Source: Punica granatum (taxonomy: Eukaryota; Streptophyta; Magnoliopsida; Myrtales; Lythraceae). Taken from it: a stretch of 64,000 nt of DNA. The DNA lies in assembly GCF_007655135.1 (NCBI RefSeq), contig NC_045132.1, positions 21,136,354 to 21,200,353 of the forward strand. Reading direction: 5' to 3'. This document shows, piece after piece, positions 12,423 through 22,651 of this stretch (position 1 is its first letter; the number at the start of each line of letters is the position of its first letter). Position numbers and translations under genes: made by a program. Below the pieces are notes generated by a model. The model was given only the letters and a program-made list of their open reading frames with translations. It was not told the DNA's origin and did not search any database.

Positions 12423-13998
12423 ATGCTCAGCGGTGAAGCTTTTCCGTGCTCTTTGATTTTCTCGGGCTTTGATTAGTTTACTACAGCCACTAGCATTCCG
12501 TGTAATCGAAAACAACTGTTTCAACTGTGCATATATTGTTGCCTAATTCAGTCTCATGACCCTTTATCAGTGATTTATTCGATTTCGTTTCAAATAAAGA
12601 GCAACGCTTACGGATCGAAAAATTGTTGTCCGTTGATTTGATTACGATATGAATGTTATATAGCGGGCGGGTGTTGTCAGGTGAAGCTTTCCTTGATAAA
12701 CGCTGTAAGGCCATGTTTAGTAGGCATAAATGGAAATGATTAATAATGTAATGGAATCAACGATATTAAACCCAATCATTTTTTGATTATAAGAGAGAAT
12801 CATAGAGTTAGCACAAGAAAATAAAAAATTTAGCTAATAAAGAACATGAGTACTCTCATCACAAGAATCGAACGCAAAAGTTTTTATTGTAAAGAATTAT
12901 GAGCTTGGCAAGCTATTGGAGATTGTAAAGAGTAGGAAAGTCATCAAGATAATCCTTCTCTATCATTTTTTTTTTGGCTTACATCGAGGGAATGAACAAC
13001 CAAATTTTGAAAATTTAGAGAATTTTATAGATATTTTGTTAGGTTGATGGATTAAATTTTTAAATTTTTAGGTAATAGGGAATTAGTTAGGGAATGTTTA
13101 ATCTATTTATTGATATGAATGATTATTCGACTACCCTCTGAGCTTATTTTTTTGTACATATGATTTTTTTAACCTTTTGTACATTTGTTTGTATATTCTC
13201 AATATTTTTTTAATAGAAGCTATTATTTTTTTATCAATAAAAAAATCAAACCCGAAATCTTTTATATATCAAATGAGAACTTGTATCACTGTATTATATC
13301 CTCTTTTTTTAGATCAATAATTTTACATGGTTGATTCCATTTATTTATTTTGGATGTTCTACACACACCAGGTATGCACCAACTCTTGAAAAACCTTAGC
13401 CCTTTGGTTATTATGATTACATCGATTGAAATCGATATTGTGCTACGAGTCACCAGGTTCGAACAGTCATTTTTTTTTATCTTTTTTTATGAATAGTTAT
13501 TTCTTCTGTCGATCTCCAATTTTAAATTGAGATCGACGTTATTAATAACCTACTATTCATGAACATGCAACTGTAGTCCTTAGAGAACTATATTTTTATA
13601 TACGCTATATGCAACATTTTTTACTTCAATAATGAAACTGAAAGATGCAAAAATTGTATATAATTTCTTTTCCTATGCAAGTGCTTCAATAACAGATTTA
13701 TGTACGGAAAGCTCGTGCATGCTTGATAGATGTAGCATTTCCCACTAAGCCTATGAGCTTCAATACTAATTATTTTTTCTTGGACCGATCATATGTGGAA
13801 GCATTAGGTTCATTTCACTTCATAAAATAAATTATTTCACTATATATATATATATCCTATAGAGCGTAAAATTTTTAAATACCTATATATGAAGGTATAA
13901 TATATGTGATTTAGCATCGAAAAGTTAATTTTGTAAGAAATATGAAGTTTCCCCCTTTTTTATAATGTTAAAAGGGCTTTCATATGTATATTAAAATA

Positions 13999-14345
13999 GA
14001 GATTTTTACCTAAAATGACCCATGGTTTGCCTGTTTTGTCAAATCTATCATATGCTTTTTTTTGGTCAAATCTATTACATGGTTTACTTTTTGTATCAAA
14101 TCTATCCCAGCGTTATCTTTTCCGTCGACATCTAACGGCCGTGCTGACGTGGCGCCTACATGGCAAGTGTGGCCCACTATCTCTCCACGTGTTACGTCAG
14201 CACGGCCGTTAGATGTCGACGGAAAAGATAACGCCGGGATAGATTTGATGCAAAAAGTAAACCATGTGATAGATTTGACAAAAAAAAACATATGATAGAT
14301 TTGACAAAACGGACAAATCATGAGTCATTTTAGGTAAAAAACCTC
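13999..14345. mobile_element. 347-bp MULE-type MITE with 9-bp target duplication
   Basis: Terminal inverted repeats of over 100 bp: the left end GAGATTTTTACCTAAAATGA, the right end its inverted match. Internal arms share ATCTAACGGCCGTGCTGACG in both orientations. It is flanked by ATTAAAATA at 13990-13998 and 14346-14354. The other duplicate block has a single ATTAAAATA at the matching place (about 31313-31321), so the empty site is directly visible. The open frames inside are shadows of the palindrome. Confidence 0.92.
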
Positions 14346-15205
14346 ATTAAAATATTAGTTGGCTTGATTGAGTTTGTTCTGAATAGAGATAGCAGAGATA
14401 ATGTTGATCCATCCATAACCACTCTTAGCTAGTTTTGATGACATCGATTAAATTCAATATCTGATAGGTTGAATGTTTGTTAAGATTGAAGACATGGAAA
14501 CAACATGTCGAGTTAAAAAGAACAAAATGAAAGTGACACTCAAGCAGCCAAATGGAACCAAAGACCGACATAAAAATCCTACTAGATCGCATGCTTATAA
14601 TATAGGATTTTGCATTTATCATTATATCGTGCTTTTCTCCCGCGCGCACGACCCTATATATCTTGTTTAATTTGCTAGGGTACATAATAGAGAGGAGGAC
14701 GTGCTACTTCAAATTGTGATAGATTCCAATTAGATATATATGGTGGAGAGGACAAGGTGGGGAATACCCAAAGTCTTAATCCTCCTATGACTTTCGTGCA
14801 ACTCCAAGAATCTTGTATGATTATATCGTGGAAAGAACCGATCAGTACATTTAAAATATTAATTGAATTTGTGATAAAAAGAGTATGTGAAACCTTACTT
14901 TTTTTCGAATATAATCTCTTATATTTTCATGCACATAACAATCATATATATGGTTAATTTATTACATATTAATTTAAATAATTGGTGATTTTTTTTTGAT
15001 ATTATGGGGGGGAAAAACACTTGAACTTGATTAATTTTCTCATTTTCTTTCCAATGACTAATGTGGAGACTCCCAAGAACATCCAAGAACACACATTCCC
15101 TCATCATACAAAATTATGAATGTGGTAATTTGATAACTATAAAGTGATGGCCTTCCCCGTTGCTCTCAATCATTTCAGCGGCCCGCCAACAAACCCCAAC
15201 AAACC

Positions 15206-15217
15206 ACCCCCCCCCCC

Positions 15218-15270
<53 letters not shown>
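15206..15270. repeat. poly-C tract with adjoining (CA)n
   Basis: Twelve C, one A at 15218, then 38 uninterrupted C (15219-15256) followed by a CA repeat. It lies about 290 bp upstream of the decayed BIG GRAIN 1-like start. The matching place in the second block (about 32240-32268) has only a short C-rich stretch, so the tract expanded in this copy. The proline- and glycine-rich open frames here are artefacts. Confidence 0.95.
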
Positions 15271-15545
15271 CCACGCACGCACACCAATCCCACAGAGCTC
15301 TCTCCCACCAGCTCCCACCATCTCCAACACCCAATTCTTTTTGCTCTTATCTCTTCTCCCTTCCTTTCCTTCCCCTTCACTTCTCCCTATCATCACCTTC
15401 CTAATTAATAGTCCTACCTAATAGCGCTCTCAATTCCTAAACAAGACTTGTGTATATGTACCTCTCTATATATAAGTCCCAAAATCATCTCTTCTAGGTG
15501 CACTCCAAAGTGAAACACTTGTTAATTATAGTGCTATTTTCTCCC

Positions 15546-16346
15546 ATGTTCGCGACGTCCGGTAAGTCGGACATAACTCCAAAGGCATATTCGTCGTTCC
15601 ACCAGAGGAAGCATGACTCGGGCGAGCTCGATGTGTTTGAAGCCGCATGGTACTACTCAGGACGGAAAGAGTCCGGGTTGGGCCTTAATGGGCCCTCGCA
15701 TCGTTGGCGGACGGGGAGAATGAGCCTGGACGAGCATGGGAGGCGGTTCTCACTATTTCTTCACCAAGGGCAGCTCGGGAAGCAAAACAACGACCATAGG
15801 CACTAGCATAAACCGAGGCAGACGAGGTCTCCTGGTGGGAGGCTCGCGAGCTTCCTCAACTCCCTCTTCAACCAGTCGAACTCCAAGAAGAAGAAGAAGT
15901 TGAACAAGTCTAGCAGCAGCAGTATCGGCTCCGTGCTGCAGTCATCGGGGAAGGAGCACGAGGATCCTGACCAGAGGAGGCGGAGGAGGAGCAGTATAAG
16001 CCACTTTAGGAGCTCTAGTACTAAGTAGTGCGACGGAGTCTCATTCCAAGTCAGAACTAGCAATGTTATTAGTAACCATCATACAAATTATGGCAATAAC
16101 GTTCATCCTAGTGTGACAACTCCCACAATGTCTAACAAGGACTCGAGGAGCTTCTCGGACCATGTGCAAGTCGAAGCAAGTAGTAAGCCCATATAGCTTC
16201 CATTGGGGACAAGACGAAGATAGGACCGGGTTCAATTGGTGGGAAATCGAGATCCGAGCTGAAGACGTTGGAAAACAAAGAGAAGGTCATCTGTTGCATG
16301 GAGTTCTATAGGAAGTTCAACAACAACAACAATAATAATGCCGGGT
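15546..16346 (+). pseudogene. BIG GRAIN 1-like pseudogene, truncated tandem copy
   Basis: A clear copy of the intact gene at 32492-33493, starting at the equivalent ATG with a conserved TATA motif at about 15466. The frame is open for 86 codons, then a TAG at 15804-15806 replaces the lysine codon AAG of the intact copy (CAC TAG CAT against CAC AAG CAT). Other lesions are an in-frame loss in the Asn-rich linker before the stop, a frameshift near 16022 in the serine run, and loss of the 3' end: after AATGCCGG the gene sequence gives way to repeat A'. The conserved C-terminal block is therefore missing. A short N-terminal peptide could still be made, but a functional product is unlikely. Confidence 0.93.
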
Positions 16347-16834
16347 GACTGTCGACTGGAATCATTTACATATATTGGTAAATCCCGACAGGTCACATAG
16401 CATTTTATGACTCAATATGTCACACCGTTCTTATCGGCAATGGATGGATATAGGAAGTTGCATTTGGTTATTGGACAGAAAAGAAAAAAGAAGGGGAAAA
16501 AAAGAGAGAGAGAGAGATAAACTGGTTTGAGAAAAGGCGAGAGGAGAGGAAGAAAAACAGAATAGGTGGTTGGGAGCAGGTTTGAGAAAAGATCTTACCC
16601 CGTATCGGGAGCATGTACTTTTCATTTGATTAAAATACTAGGTTTCTTGTTGGGTTACAAGCAGGATCTATATAAAAAGAAAAATATTTTACTGTCAAAA
16701 ATTAAATTTAAAATATCTTGATTTCAACCTTAACTATATTATTTTTATTTATCTATTATTATTTGGCCAATATGTGAATATCATTATACTCCCCTCTTCA
16801 AAACTTTGAGTTTTAACTATGGCGAAGGAATTAT
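16342..16834. repeat. direct repeat A', start of the second tandem unit
   Basis: The counterpart of 11414-11872. Its junction with the truncated gene shares only a few bases (CGG/TGG), so the duplication breakpoint lies within about 5 bp of 16345. Confidence 0.8.
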
Positions 16835-16840
16835 TTCGTG

Positions 16841-17060
16841 TTCCCCTTAAGTAAGGTCTCAGATTCGAATTTTATAAATTGAGAAAATTCATACCGGGAG
16901 AAGTTTACCCCTTAATGAGTCAACCCGGCTCAACTGGAGAAAATTCTTTTGACGTTTGTTCCCCTTAAAATAAGATCTCGGATTCAAGTCTTATAAATGG
17001 AGAAAATTCACGCTATGAGAAGTTTATCCCTTAGTGGGCTGACCCCGCTTGACTGGAGTA
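16841..17060. repeat. two-copy tandem repeat (about 117 bp), SINE-like look
   Basis: Units begin GTTCCCCTTAA at 16841 and 16958. Both contain a GATTCGAA/GATTCAAG block resembling a tRNA B box, GAGAAAATTCA, AGAAGTTTA and CTTGACTGG or CTCAACTGG. A similar style of sequence is common in plant short interspersed repeats, but the identity is not proved. Confidence 0.6.
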
Positions 17061-17431
17061 GTCAGCTCAAATTGGACTTTCGGATACCAGAGTGTACGCT
17101 AAAAATGTAGTTAATCTCCTTAGTGTACTAAATAGAAAACATGGCCTATTGGGGATGCGGTTGTAGTACTTATGTAGGATGCAAGTGTACAGTTTGACAT
17201 TCCAAGCCACCCAAAAAAAAAAGAAAAGAAAAAAGCATATTATTTGACATAACTCAAAATGAAATGTCAAGAAAATCCAATGATTTTACACATATTAATA
17301 AAATAATTATGTACATTCCACATGAAAAATAATGTATTTGACATGTTATTTCACATCATTTTTATTATTTATTGTATAGATACAAAAAAATGTAATTTTT
17401 CTTTTCAAATAATAGTATATTTTTAGATACC
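17061..17431. other. spacer left of the MULE, no gene
   Basis: AT-rich DNA with an A-run at 17212. The open frame on the minus strand at 17067-17270 is low-complexity. It ends at the target duplication of the MULE. Confidence 0.6.
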
Positions 17432-17441
17432 TTTTAATTTT
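17432..17441. repeat. target-site duplication of the MULE, left copy
   Basis: TTTTAATTTT, identical to 24302-24311. Ten base pairs is within the 8-11 bp expected for Mutator-like elements. Confidence 0.85.
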
Positions 17442-17900
17442 GACAAAATTGACAATTTGGTCCCCGAAATATACACCTCACGGCAAATTCATCCCGGAAA
17501 TAAAATCTGTGTACAAATTGGTCCGGGCGTTGCAAACGGTAGGACGAATTGGTCCGAACGTTGCAAACGTTAGGACAAATTGGTCCTTCCGTTTGAAAAT
17601 ATGAGAAGTCCCTAACGGAACTTCATGAAGATGGCGTTAAACACCTACTGTTCATCATCCCTGTCATTTCCTTCTTCCTTTCACCCGCCCGAAAATTCAC
17701 GGATTGCCCCCAATTCCTTCTTCTTCCCCCAAAATTCAATCAAACCCTAATTACGCTAGAAATCTTCAAATTCTGGACAACGGCTCAAATCCGATCGAGC
17801 TTCATTCTGAAATAGAGAGTGTCGGCCGTGAGGATCGTCGAGGAGAGCATCGGTCATTTGCTTTGCCGAAATCGATATCGTCGAGGAGAGCATTGGTGAG
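17442..17900 (+). repeat. left terminal inverted repeat of the MULE (459 bp)
   Basis: Matches the reverse complement of 23842-24301 with scattered substitutions. It holds tandem AATTGGTCC-type blocks (17510-17600) and the repeated CGTCGAGGAGAGCAT motif near its inner edge. The open frame at 17704-17961 is conserved in both arms only because of the repeat. Confidence 0.93.
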
Positions 17901-17993
17901 GCGCCATCATTGTAAGGACTTGCTTTGTTTTCAAACCCGGATGTATTCACAGTTATGTTAAATGTATTACATCACATTTATTTTAATGTATTC

Positions 17994-18098
17994 ACCCGTG
18001 CGTGGTCTGTTCTTGTTTGGTGGTTCCCGTGCGTGGTCTGCTCTTGTTTGGTGGTTCATGTGCGTGGTCTGTTCTTGTTTGGTGGTTCACCCGTGCGT
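17994..18098 (+). repeat. minisatellite, three units of about 31 bp
   Basis: Three tandem units of GTGCGTGGTCTGTTCTTGTT plus TGGTGGTTC, then a partial fourth. It lies just inside the left terminal repeat and has no counterpart in the right arm. Confidence 0.85.
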
Positions 18099-18550
18099 GA
18101 GGACTGGGAGATTGTGATGTTTCACGATGACCTTTTATCGTTTCTTGATTGCGCAAAATTTTTGGCATGTTGGTGTCTCCGGGTGAAGAAACTTAATTAT
18201 TAGAGGTGACTAGTTTGTGCTTGTTACAGCTTAGTAACAAGCTTACTGCTTGCTACAGCTTACAAAGTTAGTTTGTGCTGCTTCAACCGATAGATGATTG
18301 TGGTTAAATCATGCTTCAAAAGATACAAGACTATTCGTTGACGAAAGAATTGATTCAACAGATAACCATTTTCATTTGGTTGTAATTATGACTTAACGTG
18401 CTTAGTTTCATTGGCTCCGTGGATACGAGGTATTCATAGAATGCTGAATTCCTTGAAACTTTTGAAATTTATTATTATTCTTTTACATCTTATTTTGTTT
18501 TTGGTCGATATATGATATACTTGTATAGTTGGTTACTAGCTTGTTATTGA

Positions 18551-18639
18551 TGTATGGAGTTTGATTATTTCGAACCCGGATGTATTACTCTTGTTTGCAG
18601 TCCGGTGGCGATGCAACGGATATGAAAGCGAGCCCCATT
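18551..18639 (+). repeat. inner inverted repeat of the MULE, left copy
   Basis: About 89 bp matching the reverse complement of 23046-23133. It includes a splice-acceptor-like TTGTTTGCAG followed by TCCGGTGGCGATGCAACGG. Each copy lies upstream of the gene that points inward from its side, so this looks like a shared upstream exon border. Confidence 0.8.
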
Positions 18640-18800
18640 TTCGGCTGAGGTTGGTTGCCGACACCATCAGTTGAAGTCCGTGATGCTTGGATGCAATTGA
18701 AATCAAACCGTAATTGAGCTACAAATCAAGGAGGAGAAGGGGAATAACCCCGAGAGGATCCAAGAGTCCCAGCGACTACGTTTGTTGATTTGCGTTGCAC

Positions 18801-21614
18801 ATGGCTTCCAGGTTAGTAGTGATTGTTGTTTTTGCTGTCTTTGGTTTGTGTTTGGCATGAGGTGATGGATTTTTGAATTGGTTTTATACAGGAATGATGA
18901 TGAGGTTGGTGAGGAGGATATTGTTGAAGGATATGATGTAGATGGGCAGGGGGATCATTTTGAGTATGAAGGTATTGAGCATGTTGATCCATCAGTTTAT
19001 TGGGATTCAGAATATATATTTAATGAGGATGCTGAAGGTCATTTGGATGAAGAAGAAGAGCATATTGGTGATGGATCAGATCCCGAAAATGTAGAGCAGA
19101 TAGTTGTCAGATTATCACCAACAACATCACATATGGTCATCTCAAGTGATGAAGACGAAGGCTATATTTCAGAGGAGTTAGTGGACAAGTGTATATCTGA
19201 TGAGGACAAGGGTGAAGAGGAGTTGAGAAAGTACCGCGAGTTTGATGAGAAGGCCACATTTGGGGAGGTTCAGTTAGAGTTACACATGTTATTCACAAAC
19301 TTAACTATGTTCAAGAAAACTGTGGCAGATTATAATATAGCAATAGGAAGGGTATTCAAGTTTGTGAAGAATGACAACGAAAGGGTTAAGGCAAAGTGTA
19401 GATCAGAATGGTGCAAATGGGAGATCTTCTGTTCTTGGAGTAATGAGGTGAAAACTTTCAAAGTAAAGAAGTTAGTGGAGCCTCATACTTGTGCTAGGGG
19501 GTTCAAAAACAAGCAAGCTAATAAGAAGTGGTTGGCTACTCAGCTTGTTGATGAATTAAGATCATACCCAACGATGTCAGCACATGATGCTTTTGAGTGG
19601 CTTAAAAGGTATAGAGGTATTCATGTAGATGACTATCGGGTATACAGAGCAATGAGGTTGGCCAGGAAAATTGTAGAGGGATCTGAGAAGTTACAATATC
19701 AAAAATTGTGGAACTACTGTGAATAACTTAGGAGGAGAAATCCTAACTCTACATTTGGTTTGAAAGTGCATAGACCTACTATAGAGCTCCCACCAACATT
19801 TGATAGGCTATACATTTGCTTTAATGCAAATGTTCTGGGGTTTAAAGCAGGGTGCAAGCCCCTCATTGGCCTCAATGGGTGTTTTTTAAAGGGGTACTAT
19901 GGAGGACAATTACTGTCTGCTGTTGCTCAAGATGGCAATCAACATTTCTATGTGATTGCAGTAGCTGTTGTTGAGCAAGCAAGTAGGGATACATGGAGTT
20001 GGTTTTTGACAAATTTGCTTGGGGATATTGGACAGTACAGTGACAATGGTTGGAACTTTATATCAAATCAACAGAAGGTACCTATGAATTAACTATAATT
20101 TTTTAATATTGACTAAAACTTGAATATTATTTGACATTAAAGATTTTTGCAGGGTTTGAAATTGGCTTTGGAGGAATTATGTCCTGGTACTCCACATAGG
20201 AATTGTGTATTGCACATATGGAGGAACTTCTACAGCAAATTCAAGAACATGGACCTAACCAAGCAACTCTGGAAATGTGCAAGAAGTACCACAATGGTGG
20301 AGTTTGAACAAAATATGATGATAATGAAGAGATTGAATGTGGATGCATGGGCATGGCTGAAGAGATTCAACCCCGATGCTTGGAGCAAAGCTGGATTTAG
20401 TGATTCAACCCCGATGCTTGAAGAGATTTGATGTTATTTGATGGGGAAGATGAATAAACACAGATTGAGGGCAAATAACTTTGTGGGTCCAATTTGTCCA
20501 ATAGCATAGAGTAGGCTAGACAAGTCTAGAAAAGATAGTTCATATTGGACCCCTGAATGAGTTGGTGATGCAGAGGGTTACAAATTTCAAGTATGGAAGA
20601 GGCCCCAATGCAAGGTGGTAGCTTTAGGTGCTGGAACTTGCAGTTGTAGAATGTGGCAATTAACTGGGATACCATGTGCACACGCTATTGCTTGCATGGC
20701 TTACAATAATTTGGAACCAGAGAAGTATGTTAATTCGTGGTATTCTACTGAACGATGGAGAGCCACTTATGTCCCGTACATTGAACCAATTACTGGTGAA
20801 AGTGATTGGCACCGTACCGAACTGCCACCAATTGAACCACCTGCATTTAAAAGACCATCTGGAAAGCCTAAGCAAAGGAGAAGGCAATCTGAGGCTGAGG
20901 CAAGCAACTCCTCCAAAGCAACAAGAAAGTATGGTGAGACCCACTGCTCTAAGTGTGGAGAGGCTGGGCACAATATTAGGAGATGTACGAGTGAAGCCAC
21001 TAATGATGCTCTAAATAAGAGGGGTAACAGAAGAACAACCAGAGGTTCTAATGTATTTGATTCACAGGTATAATAATTGTTTATTATGTTAACTATGATA
21101 AATTCAATTGGCTTTGTGTTATAAATGCTATTTTGCTCTTTTGGTAGGTTGAAACCCAGTTAGGCCCCTCAGGCCCCATTGTAGGGTCTCAAGATTCTAT
21201 CATCATCGGCCCTAGCCTACCTGTTTCATTGGGATCCATTCGATCGACTTCACATTCTTCTGCTCAGGTTGATTGAATTCGCATTGAGTATTAAAATTAT
21301 TTTGTCTAAGGGAAGCCAACATATAAATATTGTTTTTATAGGTTCAACGAAGGCCTTTTAGCTCAGGAGTAGGGATACCATCAAACCAAGGTCCTAATTG
21401 GATGCCTCCAAGACCATTTAATCCATCTCCAAGTCCAAGCACGTTTCCATTCAGGCTCCCTGCAGTAGTGATGGGTAGAGGCAATTTGAGTACTCATGCT
21501 TCTAGACCCCCTCCTATAAGGCCAAGAGTACTTGCACCAGCTTCAACATCTTCAGCGTCAACTTCTCATTCAAGCTCATCACAAGGATCAAACACCATTA
21601 GTCGAAGATCTTGA
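18801..21614 (+). pseudogene. mudrA-type MULE transposase gene, decayed
   Basis: Exon model: 18801-18811 (ATGGCTTCCAG), 18892-20077, 20153 onward, then 20615-21067, 21148-21267 and 21342-21614, with GT-AG borders and kept frame. In order: an acidic N-terminus, a MuDR DNA-binding zinc region (CRSEWCKWEIFC, then HTC), the MULE catalytic domain (CFLKGYYGGQLL, then CVLHIWRNF), a SWIM finger (CSCRMWQLTGIPCAHAIA), a CCHC knuckle (CSKCGEAGHNIRRC) and a Ser/Pro-rich tail. Lesions: an in-frame TAA at 19724-19726 where relatives have Glu, stops and loss of the middle of the catalytic core around 20400-20614, and Asn in place of both visible catalytic Asp residues (GLNGCF and ISNQQKG). The family is certain. 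The gene is not functional. Confidence 0.93.
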
Positions 21615-21707
21615 GGAGTTCGTAGACCTGATAGGCAGTTTTTATAGTTTTAATTGTAGTTTCACCTAATTAGATGTCAACAAGACCTACAATAGTTGTA
21701 TGTTTGT

Positions 21708-22080
21708 GATTATGTATTCTGTGAAGAAAATGCATTGTGTTATGTATTATGTAGAGAAAATGCATTCTGTTATGTATTCTGTCAAAAACATGCATTTTAT
21801 TCTGTATTTTGTGGGAAAAATGCATTATGTTATGTATTATGTGAAGAAATGCATTTGGTTATGTATTCTGTGGGAAAAATGCATTTTGTTATGTATTCTG
21901 TGGAAAACATGCATTTTATTCTGTATTCTGTCGAAAAATGCAATTTGTTATGTATTCTGTAGAAAAATGCATTATGTTATGTATTATGTGAAGAAAATGT
22001 ATTCTGTTATGTATTCTGTCAGAAAAAATGTATACTGTCAGAAAAAATGCATTCTCTTTTGTATTCTGTGGGCAAAATGC
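21708..22080 (+). repeat. minisatellite of about 30-bp units between the two MULE genes
   Basis: Roughly a dozen imperfect head-to-tail units built from ATGCATTCTGTTATGTATTC plus TGTGAAGAAA. There is no spacer/repeat alternation, so it is not CRISPR-like. The open frames of 70-140 codons across it simply translate the repeat. It lies at the 3' ends of the convergent transposase and GRF genes. Confidence 0.92.
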
Positions 22081-22207
22081 ATAATAGGCAACAATAACAG
22101 AATGTCACGCAAAGCCAAACAATAACAGTAGAAAATCAATAGTAGTCATCTTAATACAAATTAGAAGCTCACAAGCCTACAGTATCCCATTCACACGGGG
22201 AAACACG

Positions 22208-22651
22208 TTACAATATCCTCAGACAAACACAAACTAAGGTTAAAACAAGGACGAAAATCAATATACAACATGCAATCTTCGGCATTTTGTTCTCATGTTC
22301 ATACATTTGAATTTTCTTCTTCATCTTTTTCATGAGCTTTTTATCTTCTCCATTTAAACCTTGTTTCTTCGGGGATGTAAAAGAAGCTCCAATTCGGGGT
22401 CCTACAGTCTACTGCGCTTCAAGTTGCTCCTCATTATCCACCCATTCAAAGTATCCACAAGTAAGATCACTTCTCTTCCATAAAGGACAACTAAGGAAAC
22501 GCCTACCATAACTTTGTTTCCTGGTAGATATTTGCAACAGGAGCTTCCTTCCACACCCACATAGATTGACTGATTCCTCAACTCGTGAAGAAGCTGTGGA
22601 CTTTTGGACATATTGCTTTGTCCTACTCCATTGACTTCCTTCACCTCCCAT
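22208..22651 (-). pseudogene. GRF zinc finger, coiled coil, C-terminal membrane segment; in-frame TAG
   Basis: A minus-strand reading of 148 codons starting at ATG 22649-22651. Residues 31-70 form a GRF-type zinc finger: CGCG at 31-34, GRRF at 49-52, Cys55, Cys65 and YFEW at 67-70. A TAG at 22409-22411 (codon 81) interrupts the frame. The same frame then continues with a Lys/Met-rich stretch likely to be helical and a hydrophobic segment (IACCILIFVLVLTLVCVCL) before TAA at 22208-22210. Finger, coiled coil and tail anchor is the layout I know from plant GRF proteins. Whether the 80-residue product is made and used is unknown. It is convergent to the transposase gene, as mudrB is to mudrA in maize MuDR, but it is not related to mudrB by anything I can see. 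Confidence 0.8.

Larger units (their letters stand above)
12423..16346 (+). repeat. segmental duplicate block B (first copy)
   Basis: About 3.9 kb collinear with 29312-33319. Matching anchors include CTTTGATTAGTTTACTAC, GTGAAGCTTTCCTTGATAAA, GGACCGATCATATG, GTACATAATAGAGAGGAGGA and the BIG GRAIN 1-like gene with its TATA box. Divergence is scattered substitutions and indels. This copy carries a MITE (13999-14345) absent from the other and lacks the 422-bp insertion present in the other. Confidence 0.9.

Noticed and set aside
14010..14321. Mirror-image open frames on both strands
   Set aside because: They result from the palindromic arms of the 347-bp MITE.
15114..15408. Proline-rich and glycine-rich open frames of 73-88 codons on both strands
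   Set aside because: They translate the poly-C/poly-G tract; no start context, no conservation with the sister block.
17704..17961. A conserved open frame present in both MULE ends (also 23794-24039)
   Set aside because: The conservation follows from the terminal inverted repeat; no independent evidence for a protein.
20660..21014. Overlapping frames on both strands over the SWIM region
   Set aside because: Shadows of the transposase frame at 20615-21067, which alone shows the SWIM and CCHC motifs.
21696..22125. Open frames of 88 and 141 codons rich in Met, Cys and Tyr, and the idea of a CRISPR-like array
   Set aside because: Two frames read the same 30-bp minisatellite. The units are contiguous and imperfect with no unique spacers, and this is a plant nuclear sequence.
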